Shown here piece after piece: positions 1 to 7,407 of a stretch of 45,905 nt of DNA. Source of the stretch: Treponema sp. GTDB taxonomy: Bacteria > Spirochaetota > Spirochaetia > Treponematales > Treponemataceae. The stretch is taken from contig JAFZWX010000019.1 in NCBI GenBank assembly GCA_017617145.1, forward strand, positions 1-45,905. Reading direction: 5' to 3'. A program made the translations under genes and the position numbers. The notes under the pieces were generated by a model, which was given only the letters and a program-made list of their open reading frames with translations, searched no databases and had not been told where the DNA came from. Each line of letters starts with the position of its first letter. Position 1 is the first letter of the stretch.

Positions 1-39
1 CAATTCTTCCTGGTCTAAAGTAAGATTCAATTGAGTCAT
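1..39 (-). CDS. IS256-type transposase, N-terminal fragment (cut by window edge)
   Basis: Only the first 13 codons are inside the window, read leftward from an ATG at 39-37. They encode MTQLNLTLDQEEL, which matches my memory of the opening residues of IS256/mutator-family DDE transposases. A good ribosome binding site (AGAAGGAG) lies just upstream of this ATG. No catalytic residue is visible, so family assignment rests on the short N-terminus and on the terminal-repeat-like sequence about 80 bases upstream. It could be another protein with a similar start. Confidence 0.5.
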   Translation of the reverse strand, partial: MTQLNLTLDQEEL

Positions 40-136
40 AAATTTTTCTCCTTCTAATGTTTTAGTTTGGTCACTTAACATTATAATTAGGATTGAAGTT
101 TATGACTCTTTTAAATTTACACCATTATATGGACTC
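1..136 (-). mobile_element. Right end of an IS256-like insertion sequence
   Basis: The leftward transposase start is followed by about 80 noncoding bases and then, read on the minus strand from 136 inward, GAGTCCATATAATGGTGTAA. IS256-family terminal repeats often have the form GAGTCTGT...GTGTAA, so I place the element boundary near 136. The other end is outside the window, so neither the partner repeat nor a target duplication can be verified. Confidence 0.42.
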
Positions 137-139
137 TAT

Positions 140-256
140 GCCTGTGAAAGTAAAAAGACACGCGATGATAAAGGGAAAAGCCATTTCGCGTGTAACAAAG
201 CAGCCTGTGAAAGTAAAAAGACACGCGAAAACAAAAGAGTCTGTCATTTCGCGTGT
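140..256. repeat. Two tandem hairpin units, 63 bp apart
   Basis: A unit beginning GCCTGTGAAAGTAAAAAG occurs at 140 and again at 203. Each unit contains ACACGCGA (158-165 and 221-228) paired with TCGCGTGT (186-193 and 249-256), so each can form a stem-loop. The second unit ends with GAGTCTGTCATTTCGCGTGT (237-256), which resembles an IS256-type terminal repeat in the opposite orientation to the one at 117-136. It may be debris of mobile elements or a small nonautonomous element. Confidence 0.6.
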
Positions 257-280
257 ATTATATTAAAAATGTTTATTTAC

Positions 281-366
281 GGGGGTTTTAGGGGGCGCAG
301 CGCCCCTAGGCGAAGGGGTGGCGGAAAACCGCGCAGCGGGTTGGAGCCAGGGGAAGGCTTTCCCCT
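281..366. repeat. GC-rich cluster of palindromes
   Basis: In an otherwise AT-rich gap, three short palindromes follow each other: around 289-308 (GGGG...CCCC with a GCGCAGC centre), 327-342 (AACCGC-GCA-GCGGGTT) and 349-366 (AGGGGAA-GGC-TTTCCCCT). Base composition differs sharply from the flanks, which suggests a dispersed intergenic repeat. I see no open reading frame and no T-tract typical of a terminator directly after it. Confidence 0.55.
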
Positions 367-369
367 CCT

Positions 370-400
370 GCTAACAGCTAAAAGCTAAGAGCTAATTGCT
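370..400. repeat. Heptanucleotide tandem repeat (GCTAANN x4)
   Basis: Four consecutive 7-base units GCTAACA, GCTAAAA, GCTAAGA and GCTAATT are followed by GCT. The unit is out of frame with any gene and lies upstream of the kinase promoter region. Confidence 0.6.
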
Positions 401-456
401 TAAAAAATTCCTACTTTTTAAATAATATTTTCTATTTATTTTCCTCGATTTTGCGT

Positions 457-462
457 TATAAT
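457..462 (+). promoter_or_regulatory. Likely -10 box of the kinase-araD-recO transcript
   Basis: A consensus TATAAT lies 20 bases before the start codon at 483. The expected -35 position around 434-439 is only T-rich, so the -35 element is weak or activator-dependent. No operator could be recognised. Confidence 0.4.
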
Positions 463-482
463 ATAGTAAAAGGATTAACAAA

Positions 483-2081
483 ATGGAAAATAAAGAATTA
501 ATCGCAGCCGGAAAGGCAGTTTTAGGTATTGAATTTGGATCAACCCGCATCAAAGCAGTTTTGATTAACGAAAAATATGAACCGATTGCCGGAGGTTCTT
601 ACACCTGGGAAAATTCCCTTGAAAACGGAGTATGGACCTACCCTCTTACACAGATTCACGAGGGCTTGCAAACCTGTTATGCCGGGCTTAAAAAAGATGT
701 TCAGGAAAAATATGGCATAAAGCTTACAAAGTTCCGTGCCGGTGGAATCAGTGCTATGATGCACGGTTACCTTGCTTTTGATAAGGATGAAAAGCTTCTT
801 GTTCCTTTCAGAACATGGCGAAATACAATTACTGGAGAGGCTTCGCTTAAGCTTTCTGAACTTTTCAACTTCCCTGTACCGGAACGATGGTCAATTTCGC
901 ACTTTTACCAGGCAATTCTTAAAAACGAACCACATGTTCCGCAGATTAAGAACGTATACACACTTGCAGCCTACATTCACTACATGCTTACAGGACAAAA
1001 GGTAATTGGCGTTGGTGATGCTTCGGGTATGTTCCCTGTAAAACTCAACGGAAACAAAGCAGACTATAATGCTGAATATATTGCTAAGTTTGAAGCACTT
1101 CCTGAAGTTTCAAAATACAACTTCAAAATCAACGAAGTATTCCCTAAGGTATTGATGGCTGGTGAAGCTGCCGGAACTTTAACAGAAGCAGGTGCCAAAT
1201 TCCTTGACCCAACAGGCGAACTTGAAGCAGGCATTCCGTTCTGTCCTCCGGAAGGAGACGCAGGTACAGGTATGGCTGCTACAAACAGCGTAAAAGCTAA
1301 GACCGGAAACATCAGTGCAGGAACTTCTGTATTCAGTATGGTAGTACTCGAAAAAGACCTTGCTAACGTATATCCTGGCATTATTGATATTGTTACTACA
1401 CCGGATGGCTACCCTGTTGCAATGGTTCACTGTAATAACTGTACAGGCGAACACAACTACTGGATGGATCTTTTCTACGAAGTTGCCCAGACTATGTGTG
1501 GAAACGATATCCCTAAAATCGGTAAGTTCTTTGATGATTTGATTAATAAATCACTCGAAGCAGACAAAGATTGTGGAGGACTTTTAGCTTACAACTACCT
1601 TTCCGGTGAAACAATTACAGGCTTTACAAGCGGACGCCCTCTTTTTGTTCGTGCCGAAAACGCTAAATTCAACATTGCAAACTTTATGCGCGTTCAGATG
1701 TTTGCTTCTTTGGGTGCTCTTCGTGCCGGAATGGATATTCTTTATGATAAGGAAAAAGTTCCTGTAGAAAGCATGACAGGTGCCGGAGGATACTTTAAGA
1801 CAGAAGCAGGTCTTAAATATATGGCAGCCGCAATGAAAACAAGTGTTAGTGCAATGGAAACTGCCGGCGAAGGCGGTCCATGGGGAATGGCACTTCTTGC
1901 AGCTTACAGTACAGACAGGAAAGGAAAGGCTCTCCCGGATTTCTTGAACAGCGAAGTATTCGGTTCCTGCAAAAAGACAACTTCCGCACCAGAAGCTGAG
2001 TTGGTTGAGTCTTTCAACATTTATTTTGAAAGATATATGAAAGGTTTGAACATTGAGAAGGCGGCAGTTGAATCATTATAA
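483..2081 (+). CDS. FGGY-family carbohydrate kinase, probable L-ribulokinase
   Basis: This 532-residue protein is predicted to phosphorylate a pentulose with ATP in the cytoplasm; the neighbour araD points to L-ribulose. The N-terminal phosphate loop VLGIEFGSTRIKAVLI (residues about 13-28) is typical of the actin-like FGGY fold. A second nucleotide-binding segment is GDAGTGMAATNS followed by GNISAGTSVFSM near the middle, and the adenosine-side motif TGAGGYFKTEAGLKYM is near residue 440. The length fits the family. It resembles the divergent FGGY kinases of gut bacteria found beside araD more than classical E. coli AraB, so the exact substrate is inferred from context. It is first in a probable operon with araD and recO, with a hairpin pair between it and araD. 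Confidence 0.85.
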   Translation: MENKELIAAGKAVLGIEFGSTRIKAVLINEKYEPIAGGSYTWENSLENGVWTYPLTQIHEGLQTCYAGLKKDVQEKYGIKLTKFRAGGISAMMHGYLAFDKDEKLLVPFRTWRNTITGEASLKLSELFNFPVPERWSISHFYQAILKNEPHVPQIKNVYTLAAYIHYMLTGQKVIGVGDASGMFPVKLNGNKADYNAEYIAKFEALPEVSKYNFKINEVFPKVLMAGEAAGTLTEAGAKFLDPTGELEAGIPFCPPEGDAGTGMAATNSVKAKTGNISAGTSVFSMVVLEKDLANVYPGIIDIVTTPDGYPVAMVHCNNCTGEHNYWMDLFYEVAQTMCGNDIPKIGKFFDDLINKSLEADKDCGGLLAYNYLSGETITGFTSGRPLFVRAENAKFNIANFMRVQMFASLGALRAGMDILYDKEKVPVESMTGAGGYFKTEAGLKYMAAAMKTSVSAMETAGEGGPWGMALLAAYSTDRKGKALPDFLNSEVFGSCKKTTSAPEAELVESFNIYFERYMKGLNIEKAAVESL

Positions 2082-2084
2082 TAG

Positions 2085-2138
2085 ATTGTCGGGTCAAGCC
2101 CGACAATGACATGTCATTCCCGTGCTTGACACGGGAAT
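2085..2138. repeat. REP-like palindrome pair, copy 1
   Basis: Two 23-base palindromes stand head to head: ATTGTCGGG-TCAAG-CCCGACAAT (2085-2107) and ATTCCCGTG-CTTGA-CACGGGAAT (2116-2138), joined by ATGACATGTC. The arrangement recalls the REP/BIME class of dispersed bacterial palindromes. A second pair with the same design is at 3562-3623. It lies between two genes of one operon, so it could act as an mRNA stabiliser or attenuator. Confidence 0.8.
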
Positions 2139-2161
2139 CTCATACTAAAAGGAACTTAATT

Positions 2162-2878
2162 ATGACCTACGAAACAATAAGACAACAGGCTTACGAAGCC
2201 AATATGAAAATACCGGAAAATCACCTTGCCCTATACACCTGGGGTAATGTTTCTGCTTTTGACAAGGACAAGGGCGTTTTTGCAATCAAACCTTCTGGCG
2301 TTCCATACCCGGAGCTTACTCCAGAAAGCATGGTAATCATTGACCTTGACGGCAAAAAGGTAGACGGCAGCATGAATCCTTCGAGCGACACCCCTACCCA
2401 TGCCATTTTGTACAAAGAGTTTGGTATGAACCAGGGGGCCGAAATCGGTGGAATCATTCACACACATTCAACCTTTGCTGTAAGCTGGGCACAGGCAGTT
2501 CGTTCTGTTCCGCTTTTTGGAACAACACATGCTGACCATATCCAAAAGTCTATTCCGTGCACACCATACTTGAGCAAAGAAGCAGTTGAATCTGACTACG
2601 AAAAAGAAACAGGTCTGCTCATCGTAAAGCACTTTGCAGATCTTGGACTTAATCCAAACGAAATCAATATGGTTTTGTGCGGAGGTCACGGTCCTTTTGC
2701 CTGGGGTAAAACTGCAGACAAGGCTGTTTACAACGGAACAGTACTTGAAGAAATCTGCAAAATGGCACTTAATACGCTTGCTCTTAATCCACAGGCTACA
2801 CCGCTTCCTGATTATATTGTTAATAAGCATTATATGCGAAAACATGGACCTAATGCTTATTACGGTCAGGGGAAATGA
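2162..2878 (+). CDS. araD: L-ribulose-5-phosphate 4-epimerase
   Basis: The 238-residue class II aldolase/epimerase converts L-ribulose 5-phosphate to D-xylulose 5-phosphate, the last step of L-arabinose breakdown. Family motifs in order are GNVSAFD, KPSGVPY, SSDTPTHA, the zinc-ligand pair HTHST (histidines matching His95 and His97 of E. coli AraD) and HGPFAWG with the third zinc histidine. I chose the ATG at 2162, preceded by AAAAGGAAC; an upstream in-frame ATG at 2111 lies inside the REP palindrome and would add a meaningless leader. The stop codon overlaps the start of recO (ATGA), so translation of the two is probably coupled. Confidence 0.92.
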   Translation: MTYETIRQQAYEANMKIPENHLALYTWGNVSAFDKDKGVFAIKPSGVPYPELTPESMVIIDLDGKKVDGSMNPSSDTPTHAILYKEFGMNQGAEIGGIIHTHSTFAVSWAQAVRSVPLFGTTHADHIQKSIPCTPYLSKEAVESDYEKETGLLIVKHFADLGLNPNEINMVLCGGHGPFAWGKTADKAVYNGTVLEEICKMALNTLALNPQATPLPDYIVNKHYMRKHGPNAYYGQGK

Positions 2879-3561
2879 ACCGTTCTTACTACACAAATGC
2901 CATTATCCTCAACTTAAAACCGACTGGCGAAAACAATAACACAGTCACAATTTTAACCCCCGATAAAGGTATTATATATGCAACTTTGTACGGGGGCCCA
3001 AAATCAAAACTTCGTTCGCTTGTGGCTCAATGGCATTCAGGTAAAATCTGGCTTTATGATAATCCCGAAAAAAAGCAGACAAAAATAAGCGATATGGATG
3101 TTACAAATTATCATCAGACGTTCGGGCAGAATCTTTTTAAGATGTATGCTGCTTCCTTAGCCGCCGAGATTGCAATAAAAACACGTTGTGCAGGAAGTTC
3201 AGAACAATGCTTTACGCTTATAAACGGCTTTTTTGACGGAATGGAACTTTGCGATGAAGAACAATCCAGGCTTGGACTAATCCGTTTTTTATGGCGTTAT
3301 CTTGCACTTATGGGCGTACAACCCGAACCAGACACCGATGGAGTATTTGCACCAGAAGCCGTTTCGTATTATAATGGTAGTATCAGTTCGCAAGCGGTGG
3401 GATACCTTACAGCAATATCACATTTAGAACCATCAAAGGTCCGCAAACTTAGTGTTTCCAAAGACACCTACTGCGAGCTGAAAGATTTTGTATTTTACCT
3501 CATCTCCAGCAACCTTGGGACTGAGTTAAATACAATTAAAACAGGAATTGGGATATTATAG
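2875..3561 (+). CDS. recO: DNA repair protein RecO
   Basis: The 228-residue protein has the RecO layout: an N-terminal OB-fold (residues about 1-80, with LNLKPTGENNNTVTILTPDKG resembling the family opening split across the first strands) followed by a helical domain. RecO works with RecR to load RecA onto SSB-coated single-stranded DNA. The cysteine zinc site present in many RecO proteins is not visible in the segment where it would be expected (after QPEPDTDGVFAPEA), as also in E. coli RecO. Its ATG overlaps the araD stop, an unusual pairing of sugar catabolism and repair. The next gene, recJ, acts in the same recombination pathway. Confidence 0.8.
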   Translation: MNRSYYTNAIILNLKPTGENNNTVTILTPDKGIIYATLYGGPKSKLRSLVAQWHSGKIWLYDNPEKKQTKISDMDVTNYHQTFGQNLFKMYAASLAAEIAIKTRCAGSSEQCFTLINGFFDGMELCDEEQSRLGLIRFLWRYLALMGVQPEPDTDGVFAPEAVSYYNGSISSQAVGYLTAISHLEPSKVRKLSVSKDTYCELKDFVFYLISSNLGTELNTIKTGIGIL

Positions 3562-3623
3562 ATTGTCGGGTCGAGCCCGACAATGACAAAAAAATATGTC
3601 ATTACCGGGCTTGACCCGGTAAT
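3562..3623. repeat. REP-like palindrome pair, copy 2
   Basis: ATTGTCGGG-TCGAG-CCCGACAAT (3562-3584) is followed by ATTACCGGG-CTTGA-CCCGGTAAT (3601-3623). The first palindrome differs from copy 1 only in its loop, and the second keeps the CTTGA loop while its stem has changed on both arms. It sits between recO and recJ. Confidence 0.8.
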
Positions 3624-3641
3624 CTCTCATGGGTGGGAAAA

Positions 3642-5759
3642 TTGAATAATTGGATTAAAACTCCTGTCACAAAACAGCAGATAGAGCCTTTATGTACAAA
3701 ATACAACATAGACCAGCTTCTGGCTTCAATTCTTGTACGACGCGGCATTACAACAGGTCAGGACATTTTATATTATCTTGAAAGCGATCTTCGATTCCAG
3801 CATAATCCATTTTTATTCAATTCAATGGAAGATGCTGTTGAACGAATAAATCAGGCTGAAGAAGAAGGTGAAAAAGTCCTGATATTCGGTGACAGGGATG
3901 TTGACGGCATTACAAGTACAACAATTCTTTATGATTATTTAAAGCAACGCGGTGTAGATGTGCAATGTAAGCTCCCTCTGGAAACCGACGGTTATGGTCT
4001 TTCAAAAAAAGCAATTGAAGAGTTTTCAGAACAGGAAGGTACTCTGATTATTACTGTAGACTGCGGAATTTCTAATCATGAAGAAATTGCCTTTGCCGCA
4101 AGTCTTGGAATTGATGTTATTGTAACAGATCATCACAATGCACCTGAAAAACTTCCGTCGGCAGTTGTAATTCTTGACCCTAAAGAACCAGATTCAGGCT
4201 ATCCTTTTCCCGATATTTCTGGCGCTGCTGTAGCGTATAAGCTTGTTTCTGCCCTTCGCTTTTCGCACTCAGATTTTTATAATTCTGAGATTTGTATTAT
4301 TGATGTTACCGAGAAGGAAATCAACTGTGTAAAAATCAGAAACCTTGTAATAATCAAAGAACTTCACGAAACAATAATTCCTGGCGAAACTTCAATTTAC
4401 GACTTAAAACTTCCATATTTTTTACAGGGACAGGTTATTTACGCCTGGGATGCAAACAAAACAAAAGCTCAACTTTCACAACTCTTTGGCAACGGAATTG
4501 AATTTAATATTTACGATTTACGAAGTCAGGTTGCACAGGTTATTCCTTCTGTTGAAAATCTTTCTGCAGAACAAATAAACAATAATTCAAAAATAGCAAA
4601 ATACAGCGAAAATCCTTCAACTATACTCGAAACGCTTTTTAATATATACGTTACCTATTGTTACAAAATAATCAATCAGAAAAACAAAAAATATCCTGCA
4701 AATGAACGACGCGATCTTCAGCTTGTAGCTCTTGCCGCAATTGCAGATATAATGCCTCTTAAAAACGAAAACAGGTTATTTATTCGTAATGGTCTTGATT
4801 CCATAAAAAAAGATGGTCCACGAGCAGGACTTGCAGAGCTTTTTTGTCAATTAAAAATAAATATAGAAGCCCTCACTTCAATTGATATTTCCTGGACAGT
4901 TACCCCTGCTTTAAATGCAGCCGGAAGACTCGGGCAGGCAGATGTTGCCCTTGAGCTTTTACTTTGTGAAGATCCTAAGAAACGAAATGAGCTTGCAGTA
5001 AAAATCTATGAATTAAATGAACAGCGAAAAGAACTTGTAAATAAATCATCATGGAAAATTAAAGATACAGCCGATTCAAATATTCAGGAAAATCAGGGCA
5101 AGCTTTGTGTTATTATTGATGAAGAAATTCACCCTGGCATAACAGGAAATCTTGCCGGAAAACTTATGCAGGAAAAAAATGTTCCTGCAATTATTATTAC
5201 TCAATCAGACGGTGTTTACAAAGGTTCAATGCGCAGCTGCAGAGGCTTTATTACTACTTCTTTTCTTTCATCCTTCGGCGACTTTTTTATTAATTTTGGA
5301 GGTCATAATGCGGCTGCAGGTTTTAGTTTTGAAAGTACAAAACTTGAATTATTTAATAAAAAACTAAAGGAATTATTGCCTTCTATAAACTTAGAAGAAG
5401 AAAATCTCGATATTAATATAGATGCAGAAATTCCTGCAGATTACTTATGTCCAGAATCGTTTAAAATTTTAAACATAATGGAACCTTTTGGGGCAGAAAA
5501 TAAAGAGCTTCTGCTTGTTACAAAAAACGTAAAGCTTTGTGATGCAATGGTTCAGGGTAAAAAAGAACCTTACTCTCTTAAGCTTGTTTTTGAATGCGGT
5601 AAGCACAAATTCCCCGGAATGTTCTTTGGACAGGCAGAACGGCTAAAACAGGATATTAAAGTTGGTCAGACTTACGATATTCTGTATACAATGGTTTATA
5701 ATTATTTTAATGGTAATGTAACACCACAATTCAGATTAAAGGAAGTACGAAAATCATGA
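3642..5759 (+). CDS. recJ: Single-stranded-DNA-specific exonuclease RecJ, with a large insert
   Basis: RecJ digests single-stranded DNA 5' to 3' in recombination and mismatch repair. DHH-family motifs are visible: FGDRDVDGITSTT (usually DxDxDG; here GDRDVDG), TVDCGIS, VTDHHNAP (about residue 163) and, after the insert, LVALAAIADIMPL (about residue 360). The DHHA1 part has GGHNAAAGFSF. A segment of about 145 residues between the DHH motif region and LVALAAIAD (roughly residues 205-350) is much longer than in most bacterial RecJ proteins. I prefer the TTG start at 3642, six bases after GGTGGG; a GTG at 3633 would add three residues. The end overlaps the next gene by four bases. Confidence 0.88.
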   Translation: MNNWIKTPVTKQQIEPLCTKYNIDQLLASILVRRGITTGQDILYYLESDLRFQHNPFLFNSMEDAVERINQAEEEGEKVLIFGDRDVDGITSTTILYDYLKQRGVDVQCKLPLETDGYGLSKKAIEEFSEQEGTLIITVDCGISNHEEIAFAASLGIDVIVTDHHNAPEKLPSAVVILDPKEPDSGYPFPDISGAAVAYKLVSALRFSHSDFYNSEICIIDVTEKEINCVKIRNLVIIKELHETIIPGETSIYDLKLPYFLQGQVIYAWDANKTKAQLSQLFGNGIEFNIYDLRSQVAQVIPSVENLSAEQINNNSKIAKYSENPSTILETLFNIYVTYCYKIINQKNKKYPANERRDLQLVALAAIADIMPLKNENRLFIRNGLDSIKKDGPRAGLAELFCQLKINIEALTSIDISWTVTPALNAAGRLGQADVALELLLCEDPKKRNELAVKIYELNEQRKELVNKSSWKIKDTADSNIQENQGKLCVIIDEEIHPGITGNLAGKLMQEKNVPAIIITQSDGVYKGSMRSCRGFITTSFLSSFGDFFINFGGHNAAAGFSFESTKLELFNKKLKELLPSINLEEENLDINIDAEIPADYLCPESFKILNIMEPFGAENKELLLVTKNVKLCDAMVQGKKEPYSLKLVFECGKHKFPGMFFGQAERLKQDIKVGQTYDILYTMVYNYFNGNVTPQFRLKEVRKS

Positions 5760-6742
5760 TTAAAATAAAAAAAATAATTCTTGCAGTAGCAGCTTTTATT
5801 CAGCTTTCATTTTGTTTTGGTAAAACAGCTTTTTTCACCTCGGAAAATTATAATCTTTCTGTAACTTATAACGAAACAATTGTTCCCGGCGATGCAGTTT
5901 TTGTGAGGATGTCTGTTACTCTTCCAAAAAATCATAAGAAAAATAAAAACGATTCCGACAAAAAAGGAGCTTTGCAACTTTACCAGGATAAAAAAGTAAT
6001 TGAAAAAGCAAACTTTTATTCAATCGGAAAAAAGAAGTCGAACCAGACTTATACAGATATGCTCTGCGGTATTCCTGTTTCTCCATGGCTTACAGGCGGA
6101 AGTTTTTCTCTTAAAGTTCTTTTTTCTTTTGGTGAGGACGAAACCGGAGAATTTGTTCTTCCTTTAACTTTTAAATCACGCCAGTTTATTGAAGAAGTTA
6201 TTGAACTTGATGCTTCGAATACAGCAATAAAAACAGATACAAGTCCGGAACGTACTGCACAGATTGAAAAATTAAACAATATTCTTTTTACTACTATGCC
6301 TGATGATGTTTATACTCTTAAAAAGTTTACATCACCAACAACCTCAACAAGATATACTGCATATTACGGAGACAGACGTACTTATGCATATTCAAATGGA
6401 AAATCTTCAACTTCACTTCATTATGGAAACGATTACGGAGTTCCTGAAGGTACCGAAGTTCGTGCCTGCGCAGATGGAAAAGTTGTTATGGCAGAAAATC
6501 GAATTTCAACAGGCTGGTCTATTGTAATTGAACATCTTCCAGGCTTATATAGTCTTTACTATCATCTTTCTTCAATGGATGTAAAAGAAGGAGATACTGT
6601 AAAACAGGGAGATTTGATTGGAAAATCAGGTTCAACAGGGCTTGCAACAGGGCCACATCTTCACTGGGAAATCAGATTAAATGGAAGCGCAGTAAGACCA
6701 GAATTTTTCCTTGATGACTTTACCTTTGAAGGCGAAAACTAA
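5756..6742 (+). CDS. Secreted M23-family metallopeptidase (LytM type)
   Basis: The 328-residue protein starts with a signal peptide (MIKIKKIILAVAAFIQLSF, then CFG) and is predicted to act in the periplasm on peptidoglycan cross-links. The C-terminal third is a LytM/M23 domain with zinc ligands in HYGNDYG (HxxxD) and in GPHLHWEI (HxH), plus YYHLSSM between them, so the catalytic site looks complete. The N-terminal 150 residues resemble no family I can name and may be a beta-rich regulatory domain. CF at the end of the signal could be a lipobox, but it is weak. The gene overlaps the recJ stop by four bases. Confidence 0.88.
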   Translation: MIKIKKIILAVAAFIQLSFCFGKTAFFTSENYNLSVTYNETIVPGDAVFVRMSVTLPKNHKKNKNDSDKKGALQLYQDKKVIEKANFYSIGKKKSNQTYTDMLCGIPVSPWLTGGSFSLKVLFSFGEDETGEFVLPLTFKSRQFIEEVIELDASNTAIKTDTSPERTAQIEKLNNILFTTMPDDVYTLKKFTSPTTSTRYTAYYGDRRTYAYSNGKSSTSLHYGNDYGVPEGTEVRACADGKVVMAENRISTGWSIVIEHLPGLYSLYYHLSSMDVKEGDTVKQGDLIGKSGSTGLATGPHLHWEIRLNGSAVRPEFFLDDFTFEGEN

Positions 6743-6750
6743 ATCAAGCT

Positions 6751-6772
6751 CGATCCCTGAGCTTGTCGAAGG
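6751..6772. repeat. Dispersed palindromic repeat at a convergent gene junction
   Basis: GATCCCTGAGCTTGTCGAAGGG is a form of the CCCTTCGACAAGCTCAGGG repeat that is widespread in bacterial genomes. It can fold as CCCT...AGGG around GAGCTTGTCGA. Its place between two convergent stop codons (6742 and 6784) suits a bidirectional end-of-transcript structure, though no T-tract follows. Confidence 0.55.
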
Positions 6773-6783
6773 GCGCTATAACA

Positions 6784-7407
6784 TCAGATTTCGCGTACTA
6801 CAATTTTTCCGTCAGACAATATTTGTATAGAATAATAAACATCATTTTTACATTCAGAAAGATCTATTGAATAGGTTGTGGAATGTCCAAAGGTTGGAAC
6901 TATAAAAATTTTCTTTGTTGCAAAACGCGCAATTTTATATAATTCTTGTCTTTCGTAAAGAGATGAATTGTGACCTAACAAAAGACATTGTCCGTTATCA
7001 TCATAATATTTTTCTAGTAAAGTACCGCCATGTCTGTCTTTTTTGGTTTCCATTATGCGTTCTTTTCCATAAATGCGGAATGGAAAAATAAAAAACTTTT
7101 CTTTAAATGTTGTTTCTACAAAATCAACCGAAAGATAATTTCCAGACCAGGAACGTTCTATTGCGGCAATTTCGTTTCCTGCATTATCTACAACAGTAAA
7201 AGAAGCACTTATAGTATTGCCATCAGAGCTTGAAGAAGAACCATAAAGTTTTACTCTTAGAAATTCCTGCTGGGTTGGTTGTTTAAGTTGTTCGGCGGCA
7301 TGATATACAGATATAAATGAAATAAAAATAAAGAAAACCCATATAAATACAAGCATAAAAAAGATTGTCAGGAGAAATTCTTTTATAGTAGTTGCTTCAT
7401 TTTTCAT
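6784..7407 (-). CDS. Unknown protein with one N-terminal membrane segment
   Basis: I do not recognise this 207-residue protein. A single hydrophobic stretch (FLLTIFFMLVFIWVFFIFIS, about residues 10-30) should anchor it in the inner membrane with the rest outside the cytoplasm. The soluble part has alternating beta-like segments with aromatic residues and no clear enzyme motif. It is the last gene of the leftward cluster; its ATG overlaps the ligA stop codon (ATGA), so it is translationally coupled to ligA. Confidence 0.7.
   Translation of the reverse strand: MKNEATTIKEFLLTIFFMLVFIWVFFIFISFISVYHAAEQLKQPTQQEFLRVKLYGSSSSSDGNTISASFTVVDNAGNEIAAIERSWSGNYLSVDFVETTFKEKFFIFPFRIYGKERIMETKKDRHGGTLLEKYYDDNGQCLLLGHNSSLYERQELYKIARFATKKIFIVPTFGHSTTYSIDLSECKNDVYYSIQILSDGKIVVREI

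Noticed and set aside
140..256. CRISPR array
   Set aside because: Only two repeat units, each self-complementary with different interior, and no cas genes; no other regularly spaced repeats occur in the window.
2111..2161. Upstream in-frame extension of araD starting inside the REP palindrome
   Set aside because: The extension encodes the palindrome, has no ribosome site, and the ATG at 2162 has AAAAGGAAC upstream and matches the family start.
5152..5367. Secondary frame inside recJ
   Set aside because: Shadow of recJ; leucine-rich from reading the wrong frame, without a ribosome site.
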